From: Acetobacteraceae bacterium
GTDB lineage: Bacteria > Pseudomonadota > Alphaproteobacteria > Zavarziniales > Zavarziniaceae
DNA: 34,861 bases
NCBI GenBank assembly: GCA_947379865.1
Contig: CANCOY010000032.1
Span: 1 to 34,861, forward strand
Direction: 5' to 3'
The notes beneath the pieces were generated by a model that worked only from the letters and a program-made list of their open reading frames with translations, searched no databases and had not been told where the DNA came from. Below, in pieces: positions 7,928 to 15,661 of this stretch. Every line of letters begins with the position of its first letter. Position 1 is the stretch's first letter. The position numbers and the translations under genes are program-made.

Positions 7928-8455
7928 ATGTCGAACCGCGCCCTGATCCTTGCCGCCCTGCTGCTGGCAACCCCTGTGGCCCTGGCCCACGCCCCCATGG
8001 CCATGGCTGCCGACTATCGCGCAGGCGCGATCGAGATCACCGAGCCCTGGACCCGTGCCACGGCGCCGGGTGCCACGGTAGGCGCCGTCTATATGACCCT
8101 GACCAGCCTGACCTGGGCCGATGACCTGATCTCGGCCGAGACGCCGGTGGCCGGCAAGGTGGAGTTTCACAACGCCACCGAAGAAGGCGGCGTGGCGAAG
8201 ATGCGCATGGTGGATCAGGTGGCGATCAAGGCTGGCGATACCGTAGCCCTGGCGCCTGGCGGCATCCATCTGATGCTGATGTCCCTGAAGGCGCCGCTGG
8301 TGGAGGGCAAGACCATCCCCCTCACCCTTACCTTCAAGCGTGGCCGCTCGGTCGATATCAAGGTGCCCGTGCGGGCCTTGGGTGCCGGCGCCGAAGGCAA
8401 TGCCGCCAGCCCGATGGACCATGGCAGCATGCCCGGCATGCCCGGCATGAACTGA
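7928..8455 (+). CDS. PCu(A)C-family periplasmic copper chaperone
   Basis: A 175-residue secreted protein with a Sec signal peptide (ALILAALLLATPVALA, cleavage probably near MAMAA, residue 28). The Cu(I)-binding pattern H-X10-M-X21-H-X-M is intact: His81, Met92, His114, Met116. A Met/His-rich tail MDHGSMPGMPGMN may add copper ligands. PCu(A)C proteins deliver Cu(I) to the CuA or CuB site of cytochrome oxidase or serve in copper handling. The usual companions senC/scoI or a TonB receptor are absent here. GGAG stands about 8 bases before the ATG at 7928; the open frame upstream to 7832 lacks family features. It converges on the carotenoid-oxygenase gene with only 12 bases between stops. Confidence 0.92.
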   Translation: MSNRALILAALLLATPVALAHAPMAMAADYRAGAIEITEPWTRATAPGATVGAVYMTLTSLTWADDLISAETPVAGKVEFHNATEEGGVAKMRMVDQVAIKAGDTVALAPGGIHLMLMSLKAPLVEGKTIPLTLTFKRGRSVDIKVPVRALGAGAEGNAASPMDHGSMPGMPGMN

Positions 8456-8467
8456 GGTATTGCGCCC

Positions 8468-9883
8468 TCAGCCCTGGCGCCAGTTGCCGTGAAAGCCAAA
8501 GGGCACACGGTGGCTGAGTTGGGCGCGGGCAACGGGGCCGGCGGCCAGATTGCTGGCCTCGAACACGGCAAGCTCGCTGGTGCGCGGCTCCCCCCGGTAG
8601 ATTACCGACAGAACCCAGCCGTCGCCCTCTTCGGCATCAGCCGAGCGCGGCACGAAGACAGGCTCTGCCACGGCATCCTGCGGCGGCAGCTGGAAGGTGG
8701 TGCGCCGCCCCGTGCGATGGTCGATATGGGCCAGACCATCGAACGAGCCCGACGTGCTCTGGGCCGTGCGGAAGCCAAAGAAGCCATGGCGATAGGCAAG
8801 CCCCGCATGGCGGTCGTCGATGCGCGGAAACTCCCCCTCCAGATCATCAAGCTGGGCCTGGGCGAAGTTGGAGGTCGCCCCCTTCATGTCGAAGGTCCAG
8901 CGCGTCAGATGCGCCGTCGCCTTGGACGGATCGCCCGCGCGGCCATCGGCAAAGGGAAACAGGGGGGCAGCAGCATATTGCGCCACGTCACACAGGATGC
9001 GGCCGTCTTCTTCCCAGGCATTCATGGGATGAAAGACGAACGAGGCTTCCGCCTCGAACCAGCGGACACTCTCGGGACCTGTGGCGTCACGGCGCATGAT
9101 GCCGATCTTCACCGGCAGGTCAGGCTCCCACGCAAAGAAGGGGCCGCCCTTCATGGCGCGCTCCAGGCTGCCGGTAAGTGGCATGATGGGGAACAGCACA
9201 TGGTTACGCGTCACCATGAAGTCATGCACCATGGCGAAATAGGGGACTGGCACCTGGAAGCTGCGGGCCAGCGTGCCATCGGCCTCGATCAGGTAATAGT
9301 TCAGCACGCGGCCATCGCCGATCAGGCCACCCGGGGCATAGGCAAAGCCGATCATCTGGCCGGTCTCGGCGCAGATCTTGGGGTGTGCGGTCATGGGGCC
9401 TTCAAGGCGGCCGGCAAAGTCGTGATAGCCTTTGGTGGAGAGGGTGCGGGGGTCCACCTCCATGGGCTTGTGGCCTTCTTCCAGCGCCAGCAGGCGCCCG
9501 GCGTGCCAGACGATGTTGGTATTCGCCACCCCTGAATCGCCCCCGATGACATCGGGCTCCGTCGTCATGGGATTGCCGAAGGTGCCATAAAGGCTGCGGC
9601 CGGCACCCCGCTCAGCCTGGAGTTTCGGCGTCTGGACCCAGCGGTTGTTATAGGCAACCCGCCCGTTCTCGATGTGAAAGGCATGCACCATGCCATCACC
9701 AAAGAACCAGTGATGATGCGGGTCACGCGGCTCAAAGGCCGGATTGGGGCCGATGCGATAGAGGCTGCCAAAGAGCTCACGCGGCATCTCGCCGATGATG
9801 GGCAGGCTGGGCGCATCGCATTCCATGGAAAGCGGCGCGAAGTTGCCTTCGAGGAAGGGGTTCCGACGCTGTGCCTGGGCCAT
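8468..9883 (-). CDS. Carotenoid oxygenase family protein (carotenoid / stilbene cleavage type)
   Basis: A 471-residue protein of the RPE65/carotenoid cleavage dioxygenase family, non-haem Fe(II) enzymes that split double bases of carotenoids, apocarotenoids or stilbenes. The four iron-binding histidines are visible in family context: His167 (TAHPK), His220 (MVHDF), His285 (VFHPMNAW) and His465 (FGFHGNW). The N-terminal FLEGNFAPL and GSLYRIGPNP blocks are also typical. ATG 9883 is chosen for GGGGAG 5 bases upstream. No carotenoid biosynthesis genes are near, so lignostilbene-type or other phenylpropanoid cleavage is as plausible as carotenoid cleavage. No signal peptide, so it is cytoplasmic. 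Confidence 0.92.
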   Translation of the reverse strand: MAQAQRRNPFLEGNFAPLSMECDAPSLPIIGEMPRELFGSLYRIGPNPAFEPRDPHHHWFFGDGMVHAFHIENGRVAYNNRWVQTPKLQAERGAGRSLYGTFGNPMTTEPDVIGGDSGVANTNIVWHAGRLLALEEGHKPMEVDPRTLSTKGYHDFAGRLEGPMTAHPKICAETGQMIGFAYAPGGLIGDGRVLNYYLIEADGTLARSFQVPVPYFAMVHDFMVTRNHVLFPIMPLTGSLERAMKGGPFFAWEPDLPVKIGIMRRDATGPESVRWFEAEASFVFHPMNAWEEDGRILCDVAQYAAAPLFPFADGRAGDPSKATAHLTRWTFDMKGATSNFAQAQLDDLEGEFPRIDDRHAGLAYRHGFFGFRTAQSTSGSFDGLAHIDHRTGRRTTFQLPPQDAVAEPVFVPRSADAEEGDGWVLSVIYRGEPRTSELAVFEASNLAAGPVARAQLSHRVPFGFHGNWRQG

Positions 9884-9971
9884 GGTATCTCCCCACCGGG
9901 TGGTTCGGCCCACCCGCAAGTTTGTTTACAGTGATAACTTTCCCAAATATCGGCCCGCCCTTACCGCAGCG

Positions 9972-10670
9972 TCAAGTCCGTTTACGCTCCGCCTCGGCCT
10001 CGGCCTCGAAATCCCCCCCGGCACCGGCGCTGGCATAGTCAAAGCGCGGATAGATCTCGCGGAAGGTGGCGAGGATTTCCTCATAGGGCACGTCATCATA
10101 GGTGCCACGATCGCGGACATATTCCATGTGCCGCCGGCCCTCGGCATCGTGGGGATGGAAAATCGAGTCCGTACGTCCGTCGAACTCCAGGGGCAGAACG
10201 CCGAATTTCTCACAGAGTTGGATGTTGAAGGCAGGCGTTGCCTTGACCCAGCGGCCCTCGAGCCAGAGATCGGTATAACCATGAAAGATGAACAGGTCGG
10301 TGCCCATCTGCTCGATCAGGCGGGGCGTGGCCAAATGGTTGCGCACATCGGCATAACCAAGCCGGGCGGGAATGCCTGCCGCGCGCGCCACCGCCGCCAG
10401 CACCGCCGCCTTGGTGATGCAGAACCCCTTGCCACGGGCCAGGGTGTGGCTGGCGCTGAACCCCGCCACGGAATAGTCGATGTCATAGGGGTCGTAACGC
10501 AGATCATCGCGCACCGCATAATAGAGGCGGATGGCGCGGGTCGTATCGTCGCCTTCGCCCGCGTGGGCGCTGGCATAATCACGGATGACGGCAGCATCGC
10601 TGTCGATCAGGCGGCCTGGCCTGAGGTGAATTTCGGGGATCGGCTGGCTGGCTGACGCGGGGCTGGTCAT
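9972..10670 (-). CDS. Transglutaminase-like (papain-fold) protein
   Basis: A 232-residue protein of the bacterial transglutaminase-like family. The cysteine-histidine core is visible: Cys84 in ARGKGFCITKA and His130 in FIFHGYTDLWLEGRW. These are followed by WVKATPAFN (141-149), where many relatives have an Asp as third catalytic residue. There is no signal peptide, so it is probably cytosolic. These proteins may act as proteases, amidases or crosslinking enzymes; substrate is unknown. The Thr in place of the usual Asp in the third block may affect activity, although this variant seems common in the subfamily. Its ATG overlaps the rlmE stop (ATGA), so the two are translationally coupled. Confidence 0.82.
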   Translation of the reverse strand: MTSPASASQPIPEIHLRPGRLIDSDAAVIRDYASAHAGEGDDTTRAIRLYYAVRDDLRYDPYDIDYSVAGFSASHTLARGKGFCITKAAVLAAVARAAGIPARLGYADVRNHLATPRLIEQMGTDLFIFHGYTDLWLEGRWVKATPAFNIQLCEKFGVLPLEFDGRTDSIFHPHDAEGRRHMEYVRDRGTYDDVPYEEILATFREIYPRFDYASAGAGGDFEAEAEAERKRT

Positions 10671-11425
10671 GGCGCGGTATCCTCAGTCTCCGGTTCGGTG
10701 GCAGGGCGAAAGCCGGTTGCCACGACATACATCTCGGCGCTGTCGGCGCGGCTTGCCTTTGGCTTGGCATGGCGCACCTGGGCGAAGTTCTTCTTCAGCA
10801 GGGTCAGCAGCGTGCCCTCGGTCCCGCCCTGCAGCACCTTGGCCACAAAGGCGCCGCCGGGGGCGAGCACCGCAACCGCGAAGTCCAGTGCGATCTCGCA
10901 CAAGGCAACGATCTTCAGATGGTCCGTCGGCCGGTGGCCAGTGGCAGGTGCCGCCATGTCGGACAGCACCACATCAGGCGCGCCACCCAGCAGGGCGCGC
11001 ACCAGTTCCGGTGCTTCGGGATCAAGAAAATCAAGCAGCAGGAAATCCGACCCGGGGACGGAATCCATCGGGTTGATGTCTACAGCGACAACGCGACCGC
11101 GCTTTCCCTTGGCCGCAGGATCGGCATTGGTGCGCGCCACCGCCACCTGGGTCCAGCCACCGGGCGTTGCACCCAGATCCAGGATCAGGGCGCCGGGGCG
11201 CAGCAGATGAAACTTGTCGTCCATCTCGGCCAGCTTGTAGGCGGCACGGCTGCGATAACCGTCGCGCCGGGCGGCGGCGACATAGGGATCGTTCAACTGG
11301 CGTTGCAGCCAGCGCGTCTGGGAGACGGTGCGCCCACGCGCCGTCTTGACCCGAACCTTGAGGCCACGGCCGGCGCCGCCGGCATCAGCCCCTGCGGAGC
11401 CGGTCCCACCGGTTTTGGACGCCAC
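10667..11425 (-). CDS. rlmE: 23S rRNA (uridine-2'-O-)-methyltransferase RlmE (FtsJ/RrmJ)
   Basis: A 252-residue RrmJ-type enzyme that 2'-O-methylates the A-loop uridine (U2552 in E. coli) of 23S rRNA. The catalytic K-D-K-E set is complete: Lys64 (RAAYK), Asp156 (LSDMAAP), Lys196 (VAKVLQGG) and Glu231 (SAEMYVVA). The SAM loop reads DLGATPGGW, with Thr where most have Ala. A Gly/Ala-rich N-terminal extension of about 20 residues and a Glu/Thr/Pro tail are the only unusual parts. The start is GTG at 11425 with AAGGAG 7 bases upstream. It lies 44 bases after ppx/gppA on the same strand and overlaps the transglutaminase-like gene by 4 bases, so the three likely share a transcript. Confidence 0.96.
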   Translation of the reverse strand: MASKTGGTGSAGADAGGAGRGLKVRVKTARGRTVSQTRWLQRQLNDPYVAAARRDGYRSRAAYKLAEMDDKFHLLRPGALILDLGATPGGWTQVAVARTNADPAAKGKRGRVVAVDINPMDSVPGSDFLLLDFLDPEAPELVRALLGGAPDVVLSDMAAPATGHRPTDHLKIVALCEIALDFAVAVLAPGGAFVAKVLQGGTEGTLLTLLKKNFAQVRHAKPKASRADSAEMYVVATGFRPATEPETEDTAP

Positions 11426-11469
11426 AACGGATCTCCTTTACGCGCGTGCCAAGTCAGAGTGACCCGGGT

Positions 11470-12546
11470 TCATGCAGAGGGACTGCCCCCATCGGGAGTG
11501 CCCTGACCGCCGCGATTCTCTGCCTGCATCAGGCCCAGCAGAATGCCTTCGCGCAAGCCCCGGTCGGCAACCCGCAGGCGGGGGGTGGGCCAGGTGGCGA
11601 CAATGGCCTCCAGCACGGCACAGCCGGGGATTACCAGATCAGCCCGTTCCCGCCCGACACAGGGCTCGGCAACCCGGGCCTCGAACGGCATGGCGATGAG
11701 CCGGTCGGCAACAGACCGCATGTCCCGGTCGGTCATCCAGACGCCATCAATGCGCGCCCGGTCATAGCGCTTGAGCCCCAGATGGACGCCAGCAAGCGTT
11801 GTGACCGTGCCGGAGGTGCCAATCATCTGCAAGGCATCCGTCGCCATGGTGGCGCCAATGCCATGCTCCAAGTCAAATCCAGCCAGGGCCTGGCGGGTTT
11901 CGTTCACCATGGCAGCATAGGTCTGGGGCGAAACATCCACGCCCCCATGGCGGTCTGCGAGAGTGACAACGCCCAGGGGCAGGGAAATCCATGCCCGTAC
12001 CCGCGCACGGTTGGGGCCAAGCACATCAAGCCAGGCCACCTCGGTAGAGCCGCCGCCAATGTCAAAGACCATGGCCTGGGCAAAGGCCGGGTCGAGCAGG
12101 GCAAGACAGCCATCAACCGCCAGTTGCGCCTCTTCGGCTGCGTCAATCATCTCCAGCACCAGGCCGGTCTCGGCCTTCACCCGGGCCAGAAAGGCCGCTC
12201 CATTGGCCGCCTTGCGCACGGCCTCGGTAGCAATGGCGCGCACATGGGTGACATGGCGGCGCACCAGACGCTGGGCACAGACCGCAAGCGCCTCAAGGGC
12301 GCGTTGCTGGGCCGCCTCACCAAGGACGCCGGTATGTGCCAGACCTTCGCCCAGGCGGACAATGCGGCTGAAGGCATCAACCACCCGAAAGCCCCCGTGC
12401 CCGTCGGCACGGGCAACAAGCAGGCGACAGTTATTGGTGCCAAGGTCAATCGCGGCATAGACGGACCCACGGCCGCGCGCCTCTGCCTCGGGCGCATCCT
12501 CGGCGGCGCCTGCGTTCAGGGCATTGTCGGCTGCGTGTTCGACCAC
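11470..12546 (-). CDS. ppx: Ppx/GppA family exopolyphosphatase / pppGpp phosphohydrolase
   Basis: About 358 residues of the ASKHA-fold Ppx/GppA family, which hydrolyse polyphosphate or pppGpp. Visible motifs are the N-terminal phosphate loop AAIDLGTNNCRLLVA, ATEAVRKAANG, the second phosphate motif FDIGGGSTEVAW, and GTSGTVTTLAGV. The length fits the short alphaproteobacterial form without the C-terminal HD domain. The start is uncertain. GTG at 12546 with GAGGG upstream is preferred because a promoter-like pair lies at 12584-12613; a longer frame would need TTG at 12627, upstream of that promoter. Ppx and GppA cannot be separated on sequence alone. The neighbour rlmE is a typical partner in alphaproteobacteria. 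Confidence 0.9.
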   Translation of the reverse strand: MVEHAADNALNAGAAEDAPEAEARGRGSVYAAIDLGTNNCRLLVARADGHGGFRVVDAFSRIVRLGEGLAHTGVLGEAAQQRALEALAVCAQRLVRRHVTHVRAIATEAVRKAANGAAFLARVKAETGLVLEMIDAAEEAQLAVDGCLALLDPAFAQAMVFDIGGGSTEVAWLDVLGPNRARVRAWISLPLGVVTLADRHGGVDVSPQTYAAMVNETRQALAGFDLEHGIGATMATDALQMIGTSGTVTTLAGVHLGLKRYDRARIDGVWMTDRDMRSVADRLIAMPFEARVAEPCVGRERADLVIPGCAVLEAIVATWPTPRLRVADRGLREGILLGLMQAENRGGQGTPDGGSPSA

Positions 12547-12583
12547 CCCTGCCCTCGCTTTCCGCCCCGGTATTATTGGGTTC

Positions 12584-12613
12584 AGTGTACGCCCTGTCCT
12601 CCCAGTGCAGCAA
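12584..12613 (-). promoter_or_regulatory. Possible promoter of ppx/gppA
   Basis: On the minus strand TTGCTG is followed after 18 bases by TACACT. The match to the sigma-70 consensus is moderate (about half the -35 and four of six -10 positions). A start some 7 bases downstream would give a leader of about 30 bases before the GTG at 12546. This supports that start codon over the upstream TTG. Confidence 0.4.
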
Positions 12614-12671
12614 TGGCGGCACGCCAAACGGAAATTCTGCCCGGCACCCGGTCAAGGTCGTCACCCTGACG

Positions 12672-12700
12672 TTGACATATGCGCCCCCGCGAAATAGGGT
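12672..12700 (+). promoter_or_regulatory. Promoter of the tRNA-Gln gene
   Basis: A perfect -35 TTGACA (12672-12677) is followed by exactly 17 bases and TAGGGT (12695-12700). The -10 is degenerate, but spacing is ideal and transcription would start about 20 bases before the tRNA at 12726. No competing gene uses this region on the plus strand. Confidence 0.6.
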
Positions 12701-12725
12701 CCGCGCCGTCGACCAAGACCCATGC

Positions 12726-12799
12726 TGGGGGATCGTCTAACGGTAGGACAGCGGACTCTGACTCCGCCAGTCTAGGTTCGAATCCTAGTCCCCCAGCCA
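12726..12799 (+). tRNA. tRNA-Gln (anticodon CTG)
   Basis: A complete 74-base cloverleaf. The acceptor stem TGGGGGA pairs with TCCCCCA and is followed by discriminator G and an encoded CCA. The anticodon stem GCGGA/TCCGC encloses the loop CTCTGAC with anticodon CTG at 12758-12760, which reads CAG glutamine codons. The T-arm is CTAGG-TTCGAAT-CCTAG. The D-arm TCGTCTAACGGTAGGA is normal. The U1 start of the acceptor stem is typical of glutamine tRNAs. No duplicated 3' end (att-like repeat) was noticed nearby, and no integrase is present. Confidence 0.97.
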
Positions 12800-12893
12800 A
12801 AACATCCAATCAGATGACAGAAGCCAGATCACTGTGGCAGCAGGGCCCGCCAGAGTTGCGGCTCTCCTGCGGTCCAACGCCTGCCAACAACCC

Positions 12894-12932
12894 GGCCAGG
12901 CAGGTCGGGGTTTGGCCTGAGCATGCCTGGCC
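12894..12932. terminator. Hairpin between tRNA-Gln and the convergent AIM24-family gene
   Basis: GGCCAGGCA (12894-12902) is the exact reverse complement of TGCCTGGCC (12924-12932), giving a perfect 9-bp stem with a 21-base loop. No T-tract follows on either side. It lies between the tRNA (rightward) and the AIM24-family gene (leftward, stop at 12942), where a bidirectional stop would be useful. The role as terminator is inferred from position only. Confidence 0.45.
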
Positions 12933-12941
12933 TAAGCGTAC

Positions 12942-13772
12942 CTAGCTCCGGTCACCTCCAAAAAGGCTGCCCAGAATGGCGCCTCCCACCGCAACCGTTG
13001 CGGCTGAACCCAGCACCGAGCCCTCCTCGCGGGAGCCGCCGGTTTGCGGGGCGGCGGCAAAGACGCGGCTGGCAAGACGTGAAAATGGCAGGCTCTGCAG
13101 CCAGACATGGCCAGGCCCGGTGAGCGTGGCAAAGAAAAGGCCCTCACCACCGAACAGGGCCGTCTTCACCTTGCCCACGAACTGCACGTCGAAATTGACA
13201 CCGGGCGTATAGGCAACCAGACATCCCGTATCCACGCGCAGGGTCTCACCCGGGGCAAGCTGGCGTTCCAGCAGGGTGCCGCCGGCATGGACAAAGGCCA
13301 GACCGGTGCCCGTCAGCTTCTGCATGATGAAGCCCTCACCACCAAAAAAGCCGGTGGAGAGCCGCTTCTGGAAGGCAATATCGAGGCTGACGCCACGCGC
13401 CGCACACAGGAACGATTCCTTCTGACAGATCAGCGTGCCGCCAAGGGCCGCCAGATCCATGGCCACGATCTTGCCCGGATAGGGGGCGGCAAAGGCCACG
13501 CGGCGCTTTTGTCTGTCGGTGTTCTGATAAATGGTGGTGAACATCGACGCGCCGGATATCACGCGCTTGCCTGCCCCCACCAGCTTGTCAAAGAGGCCGC
13601 CTGACTGCGCGCTGGCCGAGCCGTCGCCAAAGACCGTATCCATCTCGATCCCGGCCTCCATGAACATCAGGCTGCCAGCCTCACCCACCGCTGCCTCGCC
13701 CGGGTCAAGCTCGACCTCGACGAACTGCATCTCAACGCCCTTGATCTCGTAGTCGACCACATCCATCGCCAT
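12942..13772 (-). CDS. AIM24 / TIGR00266 family protein
   Basis: A 276-residue member of the AIM24/DUF124 (TIGR00266) family, beta-rich proteins of unknown biochemical role found in bacteria and mitochondria. Typical features are the N-terminal YEIKGVEMQFVEVELDPGEAAVGEAGSLMFME block, a central GFFGGEGFIMQKLTGTGLAFVHAGG, and the FGGEGLFFATLTGPGHVWLQSLPF block near the end. The C-terminus is a Gly/Ala-rich hydrophobic stretch (VAVGGAILGSLFGGD) that may contact membranes or partners. ATG 13772 is chosen because GGAGG stands 5 bases upstream; the alternative ATG four codons earlier overlaps that ribosome site. It follows the phosphotransferase-like gene on the same strand after about 135 bases. 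Confidence 0.88.
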   Translation of the reverse strand: MAMDVVDYEIKGVEMQFVEVELDPGEAAVGEAGSLMFMEAGIEMDTVFGDGSASAQSGGLFDKLVGAGKRVISGASMFTTIYQNTDRQKRRVAFAAPYPGKIVAMDLAALGGTLICQKESFLCAARGVSLDIAFQKRLSTGFFGGEGFIMQKLTGTGLAFVHAGGTLLERQLAPGETLRVDTGCLVAYTPGVNFDVQFVGKVKTALFGGEGLFFATLTGPGHVWLQSLPFSRLASRVFAAAPQTGGSREEGSVLGSAATVAVGGAILGSLFGGDRS

Positions 13773-13907
13773 GAGAACCTCCATCGGCCGCGCAGCCCGA
13801 TGCTGCAGGCGCTAACCAAATATTAGCCATGGGAGACCAGGGGGGTCGAGAGGGGTGGCTGAGGTGGCCATCGGTCAGCCAATTCCGGGGGCGGTACAGA
13901 CAAAGGC

Positions 13908-14999
13908 TCATGGCTCCCCGAAGCAGGCAAGCAGATGGGCAAAGGCGGGCGTGGGCGGGTCGGCCAAGGCGGCCTCGGCAAAGGCAAAGTCGGCCAGTGC
14001 GGCGCGTCGGCGGGCCTCAGCCGCCGCAGCTGAGGTCTGGCGCTGCATGGCGGCGGCATGGGTATAGGCGCGCATGGCACCCCGCATGGACAGGAACAGG
14101 GGCAGGACCTTGGCGCCAAAGGGCTGGGGCAGCAGGGCCACATAACGGCCAAGCGCCAACGCCGCCAGATCAGCACAGCCATGCTGCATCAGATCCATCA
14201 GCAGAAAGGCGATGTCATGCAGCACATCGGTACAGGCGATCGCGTCGCTGAAATCCACGCAGTCAAACAGGGTGGGCGCGCCCTGCCAAAGGCAGATATT
14301 GGCGAGGCGCAAATCACCATGGCCATGGCGCACAAAACCGGAGGCCCGCCGCGCCTCGATCTGTGGCGCGACCCGTGTGAGGCAGGCACCGGACGCCGCA
14401 TAAAGGGAATCGACTGCCGCCGCCGGCAGCACATCCAGATGGCGACGCTGCATCGCGTGGTCGAGGGCGAGCACATGGGCGACATGGGCGATGGAGCCAT
14501 GCCCCGGCGTTGGGGGCTGGCGGGCGTGGAACCGCCCTACCTCCTCCCCCAAAGATGCCACCAGCGCCGGGGTCAGACGTCCTGCTTCTGCCAGCCGGTC
14601 AAACAGGCCTGCCTCGTCAAAGCGACGCATCTGCACCAGCCAGTCGCAGGGACGTCCTTCGCCATCAAGGGCCAGCGCGCCGTCGGCCTCGCGCGTGATC
14701 GCGGTGACAGCCAGATAGAGATCGGGTGCCGTGCGGCGGTTGAGGGAGATTTCCGCCTGGCAGGCACGCTCCCGGCCCCTGAGGGTGCGATAATCAACCC
14801 CGACGAAGTGCATCGCCCGTTTCAGCTTCCACGCCCGGTCGCCCACCAGAAAGACAGCGGCACAATGGGTCAACCGAAGGGTGACGGACTCCGGTCCCAC
14901 GCCAAAGGCGCGCCCACTGGCAAGGAATGCCATGACCTCGGCCTGCATGTCGCTGTCGGCCGCGACCTGGGCCGCAGCCGCCCCCCGTCCTGTCGCCAT
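13908..14999 (-). CDS. Aminoglycoside-phosphotransferase-fold protein (COG2187 N-terminal type), without the ATPase half
   Basis: About 363 residues related to the phosphotransferase half of the bifunctional APH/ATP-binding proteins (COG2187). Visible motifs are FLVGDRAWKLKRAM (lysine region near 58-60), RHGHGDLRLANICL (225-237) equivalent to the catalytic HGDLHxxN loop, and FDCVDFSD (245-252) equivalent to the metal-binding Asp motif. In full-length relatives of about 500 residues a P-loop kinase domain follows; here the protein stops at CFGEP and no P-loop is seen in the next 130 bases in any frame. The enzyme's substrate is unknown and drug resistance should not be assumed. The ATG at 14999 or GTG at 15005 could both serve, with AGGCGG upstream. 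Confidence 0.78.
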   Translation of the reverse strand: MATGRGAAAAQVAADSDMQAEVMAFLASGRAFGVGPESVTLRLTHCAAVFLVGDRAWKLKRAMHFVGVDYRTLRGRERACQAEISLNRRTAPDLYLAVTAITREADGALALDGEGRPCDWLVQMRRFDEAGLFDRLAEAGRLTPALVASLGEEVGRFHARQPPTPGHGSIAHVAHVLALDHAMQRRHLDVLPAAAVDSLYAASGACLTRVAPQIEARRASGFVRHGHGDLRLANICLWQGAPTLFDCVDFSDAIACTDVLHDIAFLLMDLMQHGCADLAALALGRYVALLPQPFGAKVLPLFLSMRGAMRAYTHAAAMQRQTSAAAAEARRRAALADFAFAEAALADPPTPAFAHLLACFGEP

Positions 15000-15145
15000 A
15001 GCCACCCGCCTTTCCAGACGCGGTACCGCCCGCCACTGGCAAACGCATCAGCGCGAGAAAAATCCGCACAAAACTGAGCACGCGGCGCGCGGACGCGTGT
15101 TGGAAAGGAAGACAGGACCCCGAGGCGGGCGGAGAGGCAGAAATC

Positions 15146-15661
15146 ATGAAACATGCAGAGGATCCGGCATCGGGCCATCCGCGTGGCCGGCGCATTGCCG
15201 GGCGCGCCCAGCTCGACCATCTCAACGATCCCTACAAGGCAACCACCAAGCCCGGCAAAGGCACCGCCTGCCCCACATGCGGCGCCGTCTTCGATGCCGG
15301 CCGCTGGTCATGGCAGGAAACGGCGGCGCCCGTGGGCGAGGCCCCCTGCCCCGCCTGCCAGCGTACAGCCGACGCTTTTCCGGCGGGGATCGTGGAAATT
15401 GGCGGTGGCTTCCTTGCCGGCCGGGAAGAGGAACTCTGCAACATCGCCCGCCACTGCGAGGCTGCCGAGAAGCCCGAACATCCCATGAACCGCATCATGG
15501 AGATCAGCACCCAGCCGGGCCGTATCGAGATCACCACCACTGACATCCACCTGCCCCGCCGCATTGGCGAGGCCCTGAAGCGTGCCTATGACGGTGTCCT
15601 CGACATGCACTTCGACGAGGATGGTTATTTCGTGCGCGTGGAATGGCGGCGCGAGGACTGA
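15146..15661 (+). CDS. Zinc-ribbon protein resembling the BCAM0308 / NMD3-like family
   Basis: A 171-residue protein with two CxxC knuckles (Cys42/Cys45 in CPTCG and Cys68/Cys71 in CPACQ), forming a likely zinc ribbon near NDPYKATTKPGKGTACP. The second half has HPMNRIMEI, IEITTTDIHLPRRIGEAL and a C-terminal DMHFDEDGYFVRVEW. This layout matches what I recall as the BCAM0308 family, small proteins of unknown function with a distant likeness to the archaeal/eukaryotic NMD3 ribosome-export zinc domain. The start has GGAGAGG upstream. It diverges from the phosphotransferase-like gene and overlaps the L,D-transpeptidase start by 19 bases, which suggests coupled translation. Function is not known. 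Confidence 0.72.
   Translation: MKHAEDPASGHPRGRRIAGRAQLDHLNDPYKATTKPGKGTACPTCGAVFDAGRWSWQETAAPVGEAPCPACQRTADAFPAGIVEIGGGFLAGREEELCNIARHCEAAEKPEHPMNRIMEISTQPGRIEITTTDIHLPRRIGEALKRAYDGVLDMHFDEDGYFVRVEWRRED

Noticed and set aside
12726..12799. tRNA-Gln as an integration site for a genomic island
   Set aside because: No integrase, no duplicated 3' tRNA segment and no shift in gene type was found on either side.
13811..13827. GCTAA/TTAGC short inverted repeat upstream of the AIM24-family gene
   Set aside because: Only 5-bp arms with a 7-base loop; likely to occur by chance and not linked to a clear promoter.
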